A stretch of 64,000 nucleotides of DNA from Antedon mediterranea (taxonomy: Eukaryota > Echinodermata > Crinoidea > Comatulida > Antedonidae): contig NC_092677.1 of the NCBI RefSeq assembly GCF_964355755.1, forward strand, positions 10,438,601-10,502,600, in the 5' to 3' direction. Each line of letters opens with the position of its first letter. Position 1 is the stretch's first letter. The translations under genes and the position numbers were made by a program. Below the pieces are notes generated by a model, which was not told where the DNA came from, did no database searches, and was given only the letters and a program-made list of their open reading frames with translations. Of this stretch, positions 12,049 to 27,000 are shown one piece after another.

Positions 12049-14066
12049 TTTCATGGTATTGTTATATATATATACTTGATAAAATAACATAACATCACCA
12101 TATAATAAATAAAGCAAATCATTGTTATATATTGAAATTATTAATCACGATTATTTATTATAGCAACAATACTTGGATGTGAACAGCGTGAAGCTGTTAG
12201 AGCGTGAACCGAAAGTATTTGATATGCCCGAGCATTGCCTTATCCAATATTATGTTGTGATTAGATATGATACTGTATCATCTTTCAAATACACAGACAT
12301 ATTAGTAATTGCACACATTCAATGAAAAACATTCTCACGATAAAATATCACCATCGGCAACAAAAAAACAATGTATTCATATAAAAAGAGCGCTCTCATT
12401 AACAGAATGTGAGAATTTTTAATATTAAAATATTTCTTTTTTACTAAAAATTTGTCGTGAATGAAATGGTGTAGACTAAGAGTACCATCAAGGTTACGGA
12501 CAGCACAGTACGGTCCCACAATGCATATTTAAATATAATGACGACAAACACAAATAATTGTATTTTCGAACAACTGGGAACACCTAATCACACTTATCCT
12601 CTTAATAATTTTTGTATTTTGTAAATCCTGTATATGCATTTTAATCTGTATATTTTATTGTATCATGTATTTTATTTTGTGTTCTAGCATTTTACTGATT
12701 TTATTCTATTTTTATATTAAGTTGCCATAAGAAAAACCAATTTCAAATCTTTGTTCGTTGAATTATTTGACAATAAATTTATCTTGTATCTTGTATTAAC
12801 CCAAATTCAAAGACACTTTATAAAGTAAAAATTAGATGGCAAAAAGGCTGTGATGATGAATTTCTTGTTTGTGCTTTTTAAATAAAGCTCTGTTTACATT
12901 ATCAAACTTTATGTGACTAAAAAATATGGTGATGATGATGATGTCATATCACTACTAAATTTTGGCATATTACTACTATATTTGGGCATATCACTACCAT
13001 ATTTGGGCACATCACAGTTTGACAGTGAAGACGGAGCTTAGTTAATTTTGTTAATGTTTGGCAATTTGTCTGTCTATCAGTATACTGACCAGAAGGACAT
13101 TGACATTTCATTAATATATGGTAAAACATTATTACGCATGGTCACATTCTCAAATTCCTAGAATGTTTATTTCTAGAGCACATTAAGATAATTTGTCTGG
13201 CTTTAAATGAGAACCACAGACGAAGTATTTACTCACATATATGAGTGGGATACAATACATAGGTTTAATAAAACATTGTGGGAGTGTGTTACTGAAATGG
13301 AAGTGGAGGTTGGCAGTTTGAATCCTTTCAGCTGATTCACATTATCGTAGGCAAATTCCATGATACAGCATCTCATGTATTATAGACCTTCCATGATATA
13401 GAATCACATTACCTTAGTGTTACTGAATTCACCTATGTTACTGGACAAATAATGTCATATGCTGGTATACAAATGTTTGCTTGTATCTTGGACAAGACAT
13501 TTCAGGTTCATTTGTCTTTCCTCACCCAGGGATATCAATAGGTACACGCTGGAAGCTACCTATGAAGGATTAGTGATTCTTAGAGAGCTACATAAACTTA
13601 TGAACAATGCTTTTGGAAGGCACAAGTCTTCAACAAGGATTTTCACTGCTTTAACAGGCATCATAAAAAAAAATCTTTTATGCATATATCTGTGTCATTA
13701 TAAATATCTTTACATCTCACAAGTAGAATTTGATTCCAAGCCTCCGGCGAATCTAATATATGATATGCTTAACACTGTCCATGAGTGCATAGAATAACAG
13801 AGTAAAATACACTCAACAAAAGTGTGTGACAAAGCTAAAGGGAAGTAGACAGTAGCAGAGGTTATTCAAGTTCAAGCTGTCTGTCTCATCGATACACTTT
13901 GACCTTTATGAGTGGCTTCTATATTTCACTAGCAATTATGTCTGGCAAACATTTAAAGAGTATAAATATACTTCTGGAAATCTGATTTGAATATAATGTG
14001 AGGTTTCAAAATAGAGGGGGTAGCTACTAGAACATGCTAAAATGTACAATACAAAACTATTGATTT
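12049..14066. other. Intergenic, includes one unassigned 112-codon frame
   Basis: Mostly non-coding. A plus-strand frame at 13459-13797 (112 codons, containing ILRELHKLMNNAFGRHKSS) is the longest non-repetitive frame in the first 14 kb. I recognise no family in it, and it has no supporting splice or promoter context, so it is noted but not called. Confidence 0.4.
12885..13039. repeat. M1 inverted-repeat element
   Basis: Starts aagctctgtttacattatca and ends with the matching gacggagctt. Internal atgatgtcatatcactac and two ttgggcatatcactacc-type blocks are shared with the other M1 copies. Confidence 0.85.
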
Positions 14067-14072
14067 TTTATT
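14067..14072 (-). terminator. Candidate poly(A) signal of CEP192
   Basis: AATAAA on the minus strand (tttatt on plus), about 140 nt past the CEP192 stop codon. Confidence 0.45.
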
Positions 14073-14208
14073 GGTAGATTTTTTAGTGTAAAGATTTCAT
14101 ATTCTGACCTTTATAGTTTTTCTAAATTTGGCACTAAATGACCATTTTTTAACTGCATAACCCAATTTTAATAAAGTAATAATAAATATTTTGTAGATAC
14201 CCTTACCT

Positions 14209-17200
14209 TTAGACAGCTTCTCCTTCTAACTTGATAGTCAGTTTCTCGTTTAAACTTGTTTGGATGACCACCATTCCGGAATATTTGCCAGAATGAGTAG
14301 GCTTGAAGAAGATCGGAAGACGGGCGTATACCTGGGACTTGATTACATGCTTGAAGTGTTTAATTGCAAATGGAGGCTTTGGACTCAGAAATTTAACCTT
14401 AATGGTGGAAATGAATAGCATTTATCCACAGTTATTAGCAAATAGCTATAAAGATGTTGAAAGGTACTAAAGAGATTATAGACGTCTTAGGTGAGTTTCA
14501 ACAAGGAAAGGGCATGTGACAAGACCTTTAAGCAGACCTCAAGGTGCCGAGTGAACAGACTTACAGTATATAGATTGACTTACATTATATAGATGGACAA
14601 AAAAGCATTTATCTACAGTCAGTTAAGGGAATGGTTACATAGATGTAAAAGAGGTCTCCATCCAGGTAAATCTTTTTGATACTGCAGCTGATAGTCATAG
14701 CAAATCACAAAAAAATTTGAATAAAAATAATTGTCTACCTCTTGATTGTGGTGTGATCTGTTCCTAATGGCCACTTTCAGCATGGCAGTTGTGTTTATAT
14801 CTGTGGCAGGAAAGAACAGTTCTGATTCTTCAACTTCAATCCCAGAGTTTGGCTTGACATTGTTATCCTGGCAACTAAAGACAATCAAATAAGAGGATAT
14901 AAATAAAACTATGCACTAACTTTTCCTCATGGAGCCAAGCTAATTGCTCAAATGGTGTAAATGTAAAAGGGAAACAACCTGCGACTTGCAACCTACTGGG
15001 CTGAATTGCGCACAGGTGTGGACGACGCATACCACAACTTTCTTCTCCCCTAAGGGTCCCTTCGTGTCGAGTGCTGCCACCAAACGGCGCCCATTTGTCT
15101 GTCCACAATGACAGGAGCTGCATGAATCAGTACACCCTACTCTTCCAAAAGATTTACTGGGTTCTTTAAAGTGCACACAAGCCAGATGTGTTCATGTTTT
15201 GCTCTATGCTATCCAATCCTCACATAATGTTTACTTATATTCAGCACATTGAGGAAATGTGTGTTATTTTCTTGGGACTTGAATCCACAACCTCCTGATC
15301 ACTAGCCTGGTGTTCATAGCTCCAGAATATCAAGCCTAACAAGAATTGTATTTCTATACTGTCCCATAATGCTATCTATTAAAACATATATTTTAAATTT
15401 TGTCACAAAATGTGAAAGTACCTTTTGCCTTTGGTAGGATTGTCAGAATCGGCTTTGCCTCCAACCACTGCAGATTTTAAGTGTTGTGCATCCTCAGTTG
15501 GTTTTTCTGGTCCATCCTTAGAAGCAACAGCGGTCATTTCAATTCTGATTGATTGCGTTTCGGACATTCGTTCTCTGGGTTCATACTAAAAAGTAAATTA
15601 AATAAAATTTATGAGAAAATTAATGTATGACTTAAATTACAGTATTTTAACATAATAATAATATGGATTTATATAGTGCCACACATACCACTCAAGAGTG
15701 CTCAAGGTGTGTTAAAAAAACGAAATTCAATAACAGTATCTGGCTTAATAATACACAATGTCTTTAAAAGGTCATGTAGGCCTATAAATAGTATTTTAAC
15801 ACTGCCTTTTGCAATTTGATGTATTTTTCTTGTTGTTTTATTGTCTTTAAATTATACCAAGCAAAATGAATTTCCAATTTAAAGTGGACCAATACAATTT
15901 CCTCAGTTTTATAAGCAATAAACTTAACTCATTTGAATGCTAAGCACTGAACAAATGTGGCACCATTGGTAGAAAATAAGCAAGAATTTCATAGTGTATG
16001 TTCAAATGAGTAATTTTTATTAATGTTAATATTTTTATGGGTATGGTTAAAGGTACCATATTGGCATTCTATTCATTTTCAACTCACCTCCAGATTCCAA
16101 TACTGTGAATACTTTCCGACTTCTCTTGGGATAAACGTTACCAATACCTACAAAATGTAATTCCAAAATATTACTTAACATTACATAACTTTTTGCATTA
16201 CATCATTTTACATTTATATATTTCTATAACATTAATCATAACCACTTTACATACTATGATAACATTGCTTAAAATAAGTAAGTACATTACATAACTTTAA
16301 TATAGTAATATTATACTGTATGAAGCTCTGTCTACACTATCAACCTTTCGGTGACAACAAAATATGATGTGCCTATATCTGGACATGCTGATGTTATATC
16401 AATACCATATTTGGGCATATCACTACCATATATGGGCACACCCCACTGTTTCTGTCTACTACTTTGACAGTGTAGACAGAGCTTGATATGAATATTCAAA
16501 AATTTACTTTAAATTCTTGTCCTGACAGAATAGATCCGGATTGCTTGGCGAATCTGAAGGCTGAATAAGTAGCACGGAAAATGTCACCGCCTTCTTGCTT
16601 TACGTAAGCCGGTGCAAATGATGACAAACACCAGCGAAGAACCTCATTAGTCATGCTTTTAAACTCAACAGTTGCCTCTGTTACAGCAGGGAAAAAAGAT
16701 TATGAAGAAACTGTAAACATACTACTATTCGCCCTCAAACTTGTATTAAGCTCTCTATAGACCCACACCCACCCAGTACACTAAAGCTCTGTCTACACTA
16801 TCAAACTAGTTTGACAAAACAAGTGTGATGTGCCCAAATATGGTAGCGATATGACATCATCGTGTCAGTTATGGGCACATCAAATTTTTATGTCATATAA
16901 AGTTTGATAGTGTAAACAGAGCTTAAGAGACGATACCCTAATCTTTCCGAATTATTTATCATGCATGTGCAGTGTATACACAGGATCACCACATTTACAA
17001 TCAGGGTAACATGTCTTGACAAGGATACAAGCAAGATGGGAGACAGGTCTCAAAGCCCTGCATCTCACATGCTAGTCAAATTTCCACACAATTATGCCAT
17101 ATTGGTCTTTCCATAAAGGCACTAGGATTAACTTTCGGGGCAGCAGAAAATGAGCAAAGAAGAGCTGACCTCCAATGTCAATGTAAAATAATTAATGAGG

Positions 17201-20200
17201 AGGAAATTAAACAAATATAAAGAATAAAAAAAACAATTTTAATCACTTTTTTAAGATCTGTTAAATGGAGAAAAAAGGTTTGAAATGTATGTACAGTATA
17301 TACAATCTTATGAATACCCTTTGTAATTTTTTACCCTAAAGAGGCAGACCAATAATAAGTAATTTATCTATGTCAGAAATCGATTATACGACAATAAAAG
17401 TGGAACAAGTCTTCGAAAGACAAAATAAAATACTAGACCAGAACAAACCTACCTGATATTTTGCCAACTTGCGTCTCTTCAAATGTTACTGTTCGTAATT
17501 TCAGTTTAATTGGTTCTTTTATTTGGAGGTTGGGCACTCCAATGACATCTCCAGGAGTGGCTGGCTGGTTGTCTAACGATGTCAGATGACCACGGGATGG
17601 ATAAATAGATGTGTCCATTGCTATGTCTTGTCTAATCTGAACTTTAATTTCCTAAAATAAAAATAACATAATATGAATTACTTTTAAAGGTTGAATTTCT
17701 TTTAAGGTTGATTTACCAAACTAGCAGGGGAAGGGAGGTTAGTTATTTTAAACGCTAAGTAATTTAGAGAATATTTCAATGTTACCAATAGTTTTCTTAA
17801 TTTTCAACAAGGCATACCTCCTTCTTTTCGACACCCCTATTACTATAAAAAAAATGACGGAAAATACGGGCAACCCCCTACGCAAGTCACAACATATCAT
17901 TTATTTCGCCAATATACAGTACAGTACAAAGTAAGACATAAAAAAAAACATTACAAAAGTAAATCAATGAGGCCGGATTACCTAAAAGTTATAAATAAAA
18001 ATAACCGTCGAGAGGCTCTCTACATCGAAATACTTACATAAAATGAATTACACACACAAAAAACATGAATTCCTATAAAATTGAGATAAAACTATAAAAT
18101 TCTACAATTGATTTATATAAAACACTATTAATGGTACACTTCTCGTGATCCAGGTGTTTCCTTTGGGAGTTCTACTGTAAGAATGATCACATAGTCTAAT
18201 GCTCTGTCATCATGTCCATATATGGTATATATGATATGCACATCACATTTTTTTTCACATAAAGTTTAATAGTGTAGACAGAGCTTTATACAATTTTATT
18301 AGTAATCAGTATCAGTATAATAAACTATGCAATAAAAACAATTGTTCTTTGCGAATAATTAATTAGACACACCTTTAGATTGCCATCACATTTAATGTAG
18401 ACACTACCTCCCCAAGGTAGCTGCACTCCTCTAGATGCCAGTGATGGACTTGGACTGACCAGTACTAAGATCTGACTACGAGGTTCAACAACACCAGTCT
18501 GTGGGGTGACTGTCAAGCAATGTCCAGGCCAGGTCAGCTCAAAGCTGCAAATAATAGTACAAACATGTAGGAAGTCAATTGAAAGTGTCACTCACCATTG
18601 TTAATGAAAATAAAAACATTTACAAAAGACAAATTTAACCATTAGGATGACTATAACGAGGCATTTAATAAAAAGGCAAATTGCCTTAAAATGTAAATGT
18701 GACATGTTTCGAGAAACTATTCTCATCATCAGAACAGTAAACAACGCCTAGAGTGCTTATATACCAATAGGACATATTGTATGTAAATAAGTAATTAGCA
18801 TAATAAAACAAGGAAGGAACAAATTTAACCACAGTCACCTACCTGAGTGTTCTATCTGTTGAATTGATGACTTGAACCCGTCCCTTGCTGACAGATTGGG
18901 ATTGCACATGCAGTACTAGATGTTCTGGTTGAATGCTCCATGTAGACGATTCACTGGATGTAATTGGTGACGAATGCATTGCTTTATGGGATGGTGGCGC
19001 CGGTATGTCTTTTATTGGAGGCGAGTTTGACATTATCTCAGACCTGTGCACAAAACAATACTTAGATTTAGAAAGTTTAGTTCTTACCCTCTGTCAACAC
19101 TATCAATGGACATGATGATGTCATATCACTACCATATTTGGCATATCACTACCATATTTAGGCACATCACACTTTTTTGTCACATAAAGTTTCATAATGT
19201 AAGTGACATCCTTGTGGGTGTATAAAAAAATTATAAAATTAATCAATAAAAACTACCATCTCTCTTTCTTCATTTCCTTCATTTTAGGAAACCTTGGCAT
19301 TTCTTCATCAACCTCTTTTTTCAACGTCCAATCACCTTCATACTGAATGCTATCATTCACTTCTTTTGAAGCGCCGATAAACGACACCATTATACGCGAC
19401 ATGCATGAATAGAACAACTGCTTGTCGTTTGGTGAGGGGGAAAGATTAAACTTTTCTTCAACTTTTTCTTCATTAAGAAATGGCTTATCAAACACGACCT
19501 CTTTCAGTGGATTACTGCCGGACAAAACAACCTTTTTTGCAGTTCCTGTTTTCTGGGCTCTGTTGAAAATAATTCATGTATATTGTCACTAGTTTTTCTT
19601 ACATAGAAATTATTCTGAATTCTGTCTTACTATAGAGGATTTAAAACTTTTGAGAAATTGCATAGTTCAAATTTGTATTTAAATTGAAATGAGTTTTTTT
19701 TATACTGTATTTTTCAAATTGATAACTTCTTAAAATGAGATTCTCTACATGAAAGAAGTTGCTGGGAGTGGAATTGTCTCTCTGTCTAGTGTAGTGTCCC
19801 GTATATGGACATGACATCATATCACTACTATATTTGGGCATATCAGTACCATATTTTCTGTCACATAAAGTTTGAGAGTGTAGATAATGCTTTATGAGAA
19901 CAAATTATGACATATGACAGGACTTGAACCCAGGATTCACTTACTGTCTATACTGATGTCTTGTGATCTCATCTCCGTAGAAGATTCCAATGGCACACAG
20001 CAGATGAGACTGCTTGGAGCAGAGTACTGAATCTGTCTTTGTTAAGTGTAATGTCAAAGTGATTTTTTGGAGCTTTTCCCTCTGCAGGATGAACTCATCT
20101 GGTTTGATGGTAATTCTCTTTGATTCCAGCTTTTCACTTGCTTTTAGATCTTGGATAAAATATAAAACAATTCATTTTCGATGGTTATAATACCACATTT

Positions 20201-23200
20201 CTTGTTTGCAAGAAGCGAAAGACCTAAACAAAAAATTTATTGAAAGTCCGACGAAGGTGCATAGATATTCTTGCAAAAAAGTCTAAACTTTTAGTCAAAC
20301 TTCAACTTAGCATAGAAACTTACCTGCAAAAGGTATTATTTTTACAAAAGCGGTTCTAGAGCCTGTATTTAAGGCTTCAAAGGAAAGGGTTCGAGTCTGT
20401 CCAGCTACCACATTCATTACATTTGATAGATATGTATCGCCAACATGTGTAAGTCCGCTTAGGATGATGTTGCTAACACCACCATATCCAGACAAAGGAA
20501 TCTAAAACAAATATAATGACAATCAGACATTGTTCAAATATCAAGTAGTAGTTCAGAATGGATAGGTTTTTAATAGTTTTTTCTTATACTGTATATGTAT
20601 TTCTATATTAATTTATTTGATAAAACTTGAATTTCATTCAGCATCTTACTGTGAACTTAGTGTTGCCTGTGGTTGGTCTGATAACCAATGTTGCCTTCAT
20701 TGTGTTCTCTGATGTTGGGGCAAAGAGAATGTGCACTGGTATCTGTTCTGAGGGCTTTAGAACAACATGGCGGTTGTCTGTCAACTTCTCCTGCTGTCCG
20801 AAGGAACTTTGAAGCTGTAAATGATTTGGAAAAAATACACTCTTTTTAAAAATGTCATACGCATCCAACAGCAAGTACAAATTCCCCAATAACAAGATGG
20901 ATAAACTATTTTATAATTTAACATGTTTATAAACTACATCTCATTTGAGGCTTAGGGAGTGGAGTTGAAAGAGTGGTGGGTTACAACCATGGCACTAGGT
21001 AATTCAGGAAAATTGTTTGGGGTCAAACAATGTTTTTTAAATTCAAGTAGTACCCGCTGCTTCTATGAGCTAGAGACTAACCATAGTCATCAGCTTGGTG
21101 CTCTATGGATGGTTAGTGATCTTGAGGTCGTATAGAATCATTTAGGGTCGCAGACCACGATTTACAGAACCTTCACTTAATCCATACCTGAAAGTCATCA
21201 GTATTGCCTTTAATTGATAACTTCAACTTCATCATTTGAGAGTCAGAGTCATTCTTTAGTACTATCTTCTGCTGGAGAGCTCTGCCAACAGGGACACCTC
21301 CCCAGACCACAAACTGCTTAGTGCATAGAATAGGTAACATAGATGGTTCTTTTGAGATTGGAGAAGTGGTTGTAGCTTTACCTAACATAACAACCTCATA
21401 GTGTGGACCATCTGGTAAGACTTGGACGACAAGTGTGCTATAAAACATAAAAATATTTTACATAATTAAAATATGCAATTTATTTTACCTACAGAAAAAT
21501 TGGCTGAAAATGTAAAAGTTATTTTCAGGAAACAAAGCCATAAATGATTATTCTGTATATATGCAAAAAAAAACACTAACAAAGATTCGTAAGATATTGC
21601 ATGTGTACCTTTCAACTTCAGAGGGCGCTTCTTTAGGCCTGTATTTTACCAACACATCTCGCTCCTCATCCGGTTCTAGTGCTAGCTTCTCTGGTACCAT
21701 AGTGAATAAATCCTTTGCTCTAACAACAGACAACTGGATATCAAGCCTAAGGTTACCAGCATTTTTTAAAGGGAAGTTCCGACTTGCATACTGTCCAACC
21801 GTTGATTTAAAATTCATAGCCTAGAAGAGATTAGCAGAAATTTTAACATACAGCGTTGCTATTCAAACAATAATGGGCAAACTTTTCTTCATTTAACTAT
21901 GTTTTACACATTTAGTTTACTTTGTATTGGATATAAAAACATACCTGCATACTCCTTGAAGCATGTAGCCTAGCCACCCCAACTAAGCCCTTGATGGGTA
22001 GAACTGCAAGATATTCATGCTGCTCTGGCGTGTCAAACTCCACCTGAAGTTGTCCAGAAATAACATCAGGAGGGCCTAGCTTAATGTTACTTGTAATGCT
22101 TAGCTTACTGGATGCTTTGATATGAACCCAGACACTGACAGATGGAGACTCTTTAGTCTTGAAAAATAACAGAAATAATTAGATGTATAAAATATAAAAC
22201 AAATACTATTTTTAATAATTAAAATAAAGAAAAGAAATGTTTATTATATTGTATGTATATTCGTAAAATGAATTTACAGGCACTAAAATTTGTAGCAGAA
22301 AACAAATAAAATATGGTACCTGATTTTCATTGCCTGCTAACGTTGTATGTACTGGCTTTGTAGAAACACCTGTGTTTGACTTCTCACCGACACTAAAGCT
22401 TAGGTGATGCATCAGAGAACCCTATGGAAATCATGAAAAATGTTTAATTTATGAATTAAGTGAGAGATCGTACATGCACTATCATCATTTTGTAAACGGA
22501 AAAGGGAACTTTTAGCCACCAATTGTTGTGAGCAATTGATATAAAGTCTAGAGTGAAAACTCTGTCTGCACTATCAGACTTTATGCGACAAAAAAAATGT
22601 TGTGCCCATATATGGACATGATGATGTCACATCACTACCATATTTGGGCATATCACTACCATATTTGGTCACATCACATTTTTTTTCCGTCAAACTAGTT
22701 TGATAGTGTAGACAGAGCTTCATGTAGTGTAATGCTGTGTTTGATGCGGTGTGTGTCTCTGGTTTAAGTCTTACTGGGTGCTTCTATTTATTTTTTTAGT
22801 ATGTGAAGGAGATACTGTATATAGATAAATGTGTATAAAACCGAAAATCATTGAAGCATGTAAAAGTAAACAATTATGATATCAAGGTTTACAACATATA
22901 AACTTAGAAGTAGCACAATATGACAAATATGGAGAACTTACAGAAATGAGAGCGATTCGAATTGGCACAGTTGCTCTTCCACGATTCACAACCAAAATAC
23001 GTTTTGATGTGGATGTGTTCTGATTGATGTTGCCAAAATGGATACTGCCATCATCCGATTCTTGTATCTGATAAAATAACCGAATTAATAAATAAGTCTA
23101 TGAATAGAAGATGTAGAAATGTGTAAACAAACCATGCATATGATATGGAATACTTTATTTTAAAAAAATCAAGCAGCTAATGTAAAAAGCTACACTATCA

Positions 23201-24084
23201 AACTTTATGTAACAACAAAATGTGATGTGTCCATATATGGACACGAAGAGGTTATATCACTACAATATTTGGGTACTTCACACCTTTTTTGTGTGTCAAA
23301 CTTGATGATTTAGACAGTCTTTTAAATCTTCAATGCACATTTTCACATACCTCAACACTAGGTTTCTCAGCCAGACCTTGAATGGTAACTACTTGAGGAG
23401 GATTTACTTGCACCAATGCTGTTTCACTATTAGCAACGACTGGACTAGAAGTTATTTGAACTTCAGATATGTAGATTCCTGGGTATTTGGGCATAAATAT
23501 GATCTTCACCTCTTCAGTAGTATGAGGGCTAATGATGGTTTTTGGATGGATCAAAAATGATGGTTTGCTTATAGGATTAACCTGATAAATAAAGTTAATA
23601 TATTGTAAAAATAGTCTAGGCACAATAATATAGATAATAAGCAAGGTAAAAGTGCATGGTACAGTATAGGACTTAATATGTACTGTCTGAGAATTAGGAA
23701 AGGCTTATGTTTGCTTTTCTTGCATCATGTTATTTTGTGTATGTTTTGCTGAAATTGAATAAAACATCTTAGACTTCTTCTAGCTGCTTTAATAATGTAT
23801 TGTTTTTCATTTCAAAGAGCAAAGAGTTCCACATTACATTGAAAAATAATTTAAATACTAAATAAACTCAGCTCTACTACCACAGTAGTATTTTAGACTG
23901 ACCTCTTCTCCATTTATTGACACAGACACTACCTCCAATGTACACTGCAGCCATCTTGTAGAAGGGTTGTGAAGAGGAAGGGTTGCTTGTGCTGCAATGC
24001 CTACACAGCATACTCCTTGGAACCTAAGTTGTTTTGGTACAACAAGGTTAGCCACGATACTGGCATGAGGTAATGCTGATTGGC
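14209..24084 (-). CDS. CEP192: CEP192 part 4: exons 17-35, ASH/PapD-like modules
   Basis: Exons: 23903-24084, 23351-23581, 22942-23067, 22320-22421, 21945-22157, 21609-21820, 21188-21437, 20650-20814, 20324-20501, 19945-20149, 19257-19559, 18843-19043, 18373-18544, 17453-17651, 16508-16677, 16088-16147, 15422-15585, 14739-14874, 14209-14397, covering residues 1879-3030. This is the SPD-2-type C-terminal half: a string of beta-sandwich modules of the ASH (MSP/PapD-like) class. Recurrent hallmarks are visible, such as PLKNAGNLRLDI, LEPDEERDVLVKYRP, LKPSEQIPVHILFAP and FFKPTHSGKYSGMVVIQ. Family knowledge places this region in centrosome targeting and PCM scaffolding. Many of its introns hold M1 elements. 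Confidence 0.93.
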
Positions 24085-27000
24085 CTAACAACAAAAATAA
24101 TGTGTTATTGAGACAGAAACGGTTGTATTGTAGACTGCCAACTATAAACAGAACATTGAAAACAATCTAAAAAGAAGCTCTACTACTGCTACAGTATTGA
24201 GTAAAGGGCCTTTCACACCTGCTCCGGCACGGTTCCGGTCCGGCGACGGCAAATCCAATCGAACGTCAATGTTTCGTTTTTACGCGGCTACGCGCATATC
24301 GATTGGTGCTTGGCCGCGTGGAGCGTCGTAAAAACGAAACATTGGTGTTCAATTCGCCGGACCGGAACCGTGCCGGAACAGGTGTGAAAGGCCCTTTAAT
24401 GCAGACAAAAGCTTCCCCTCAGTCATGACATTGCACAGAAATATAGTGAAAGAACTAAAGTAAGAGTTTTTTACGAAAGATTTCTATGCAGTACATGATT
24501 GGAATAAAATTTACTTTCTTTTTTTACAATGTGCCACAATTTGCGGGTTAATAATAATTAGCATTTTTCTTACCATGAAAATGTGGGAGGGTTGAACCAC
24601 TAGGAAGAGTTGACATAAAGGGACCCGGACGTCCATTGGCAGTAGATGTTGGCAAGAAATGAGTGCCTGGAGCAGCCGCTGGTATTGTTCCATACGAGTA
24701 AGTGGAATGTAGACCACCTTGAGAAGGAATGCTTCCATGACCAAAGAACTGGTTACTGCTTGAACTAGTACTAGGAGTACAGGTAGTCATAATGGGTCTA
24801 TCATTTAAATATTGGCTTGCAATGGCATTAGTTAGTAATGACTGGCTGGTTAATAAAGTTGGTTTACCAGATGGTGGTAGAATGCCAGGGATTGGTTGAA
24901 AGCTTGAAATTGGAAGATTAGCAAAGGATGGTAAATGATCTGTTAACACTTGACTAGATGAATGAGGAAGTTGGGGTGGTATGTATCTTTTATCATCTGA
25001 TATTGATACAGTATTTCCAAGATGGTGATGATGTGGATGTTCTTCAAGAAGATGTCTATTGTGAAGAGAGGACTGTGAAACTGAAGAACTATACAAATGT
25101 TGAAGCTTTGCTGAATCGATGCCTGTTTCATGAGATCTTGGTGACAACGATATTGATGATTCCTGGTATATTCTTCCATGGTTATCTAGTGATATCGACA
25201 TCTTTGAGTTCTGAGATGGTTTTCGATGCGTTCTAGGTGACGATGATTTAGTTGAATCCTGTGACAATCTTCCTTGACTCACAGGCGAGAGTGATGTCTT
25301 TGACTTCTGTGAAGGTGAAACATGTACTTTCTGCCTACTAGGCTTCACTTTATCACTATCTGTCACAAATTTAATATCTTCATGTTCTGGACTGCCTTCA
25401 TCTGTATTTGGTTGGCTTTGAGTAATGTCAAAGAAGCTGTCTTCAATCATAATATCTGAGGGCCGTGGCATATATTCTGAGGCTACAATACGATGGTCAC
25501 CAAGAATGAAAACGTCCGAGTCAGGAGGCTTTATACTTCTTCTTCCTTTACTCGGGGAAGATCTCTTTGACTTCTTTTCTGCAAATTTAGTTCTATCAGA
25601 TGTATTTTTTTTCATGCTTTCGATATTAGGAGCTTCCTTTTGATAATCTTTAATATCTCTTTCTTTATTTTCTATTGATTCTGAATATTGCTGTTTCTCA
25701 GGTCTTAGTGGTATTTTGTTCATATCATCATTGTTAGAATTGTAAGTTTTCACTCCTTTAGTCCTTCGCATGTTTGCATGCAATTCAATCTGTGAATGTG
25801 TGTTAAATTGATGTTCTGACACATCCTGATCAATTTTTGATACATTTCTGGCAGGAAGTGCACTTTTAGAGCTATGACCAACAATGCTATGTTTTAAAAT
25901 TGGATCAAAAATAGGGGGATATGATTTATGTGAAGCAATACTTTCTTGTATATTCCTAGAATCATCTTTACCATCAGATCTATGACTAGAATTGGAGATT
26001 CTTTGACCATCCACTTTTAATTGAGGTCTTTTTGGATTCTCATCATGTCTTTGTGAAGTTCTAGCCTGTGAACCTTTTGCACGTCTAGCTTTCCTTAACA
26101 TTTCGACGATCATGGCATCAGACTTTTCCATATCTTCAACAGTTTCGGAAGACTTTCCAGTGCTCTGTATTGGGTCTACCTGACCTACCATTGGTTTGGG
26201 TTCAGAGGAATCAAGTCTTCTTCCATCAGGACCTTGTGATTCCTTTCTTTGATAGCGTCCACCAGACTGTAAAGGACGGTCATCCTTATTTCTAGCACCT
26301 GTGTCAGATATAGAATTTTTGGATTTTATTGCAGATGAGCTAACATCCCTTGCTTGTTTATCTAAGTTTGATGTGCGACTGTGTTCTTGTACATTCTGTT
26401 TTGTAAGGTTCTTTTTCACACTGTAGGGAGCAACATACTGAGTCGCATGCCCTTGTAAGCTTTTGACAACATTTTCTTGAGGTTTAGTTGAGAATCTACT
26501 TTTCGATGTTTTACTATCCTCAACCCCATCACCAATTCTCCGAGGTCTTGTTGGGTTGAATTGTTTTTGATGATCACTTTGCCTATACTTCACTTCACCA
26601 TCACTTGATCTGGAATTCCTTTTACTATTTTCCACAGAAGAAGTTCTACTTTTATCTGATTTGGGAACTTGGTTCCCTTCCATTAAAGGTCTTTGTTTTA
26701 CTTGTTTTCTATCTTCCTCTCTCTTGTAATCTACTTGCTTAACTTTAGAAGATTTTTCAAATATATTTCCAACTTGAGATGAATTTTCAAAATTACTATC
26801 TTTAATATCACAAGGTTGATTTTCATTTTCTAAATTATTTCTTGTGTGTTCAAGTCTATTTGATGTTTCTTCACATTTATCAGATGTTTTTTCATTTGTT
26901 GTTTCCGTTGGTTTGTTTGACAGAGCAAGAATCATAGCAGCTAATTCATTCGGTTTCGTTGAACTTGATGCGTTTATGATTGCAGATGCTATTGTACTCA

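Noticed and set aside
13459-13797. 112-codon plus-strand frame
   Set aside because: No recognised domain, no splice or promoter support, and isolated in repeat-rich DNA. Kept only as a remark.
14860-15176. Minus-strand frames of 78-89 codons near CEP192 exon 34
   Set aside because: They lie in the intron upstream of exon 34; the part overlapping exon 34 is already in the CEP192 model.
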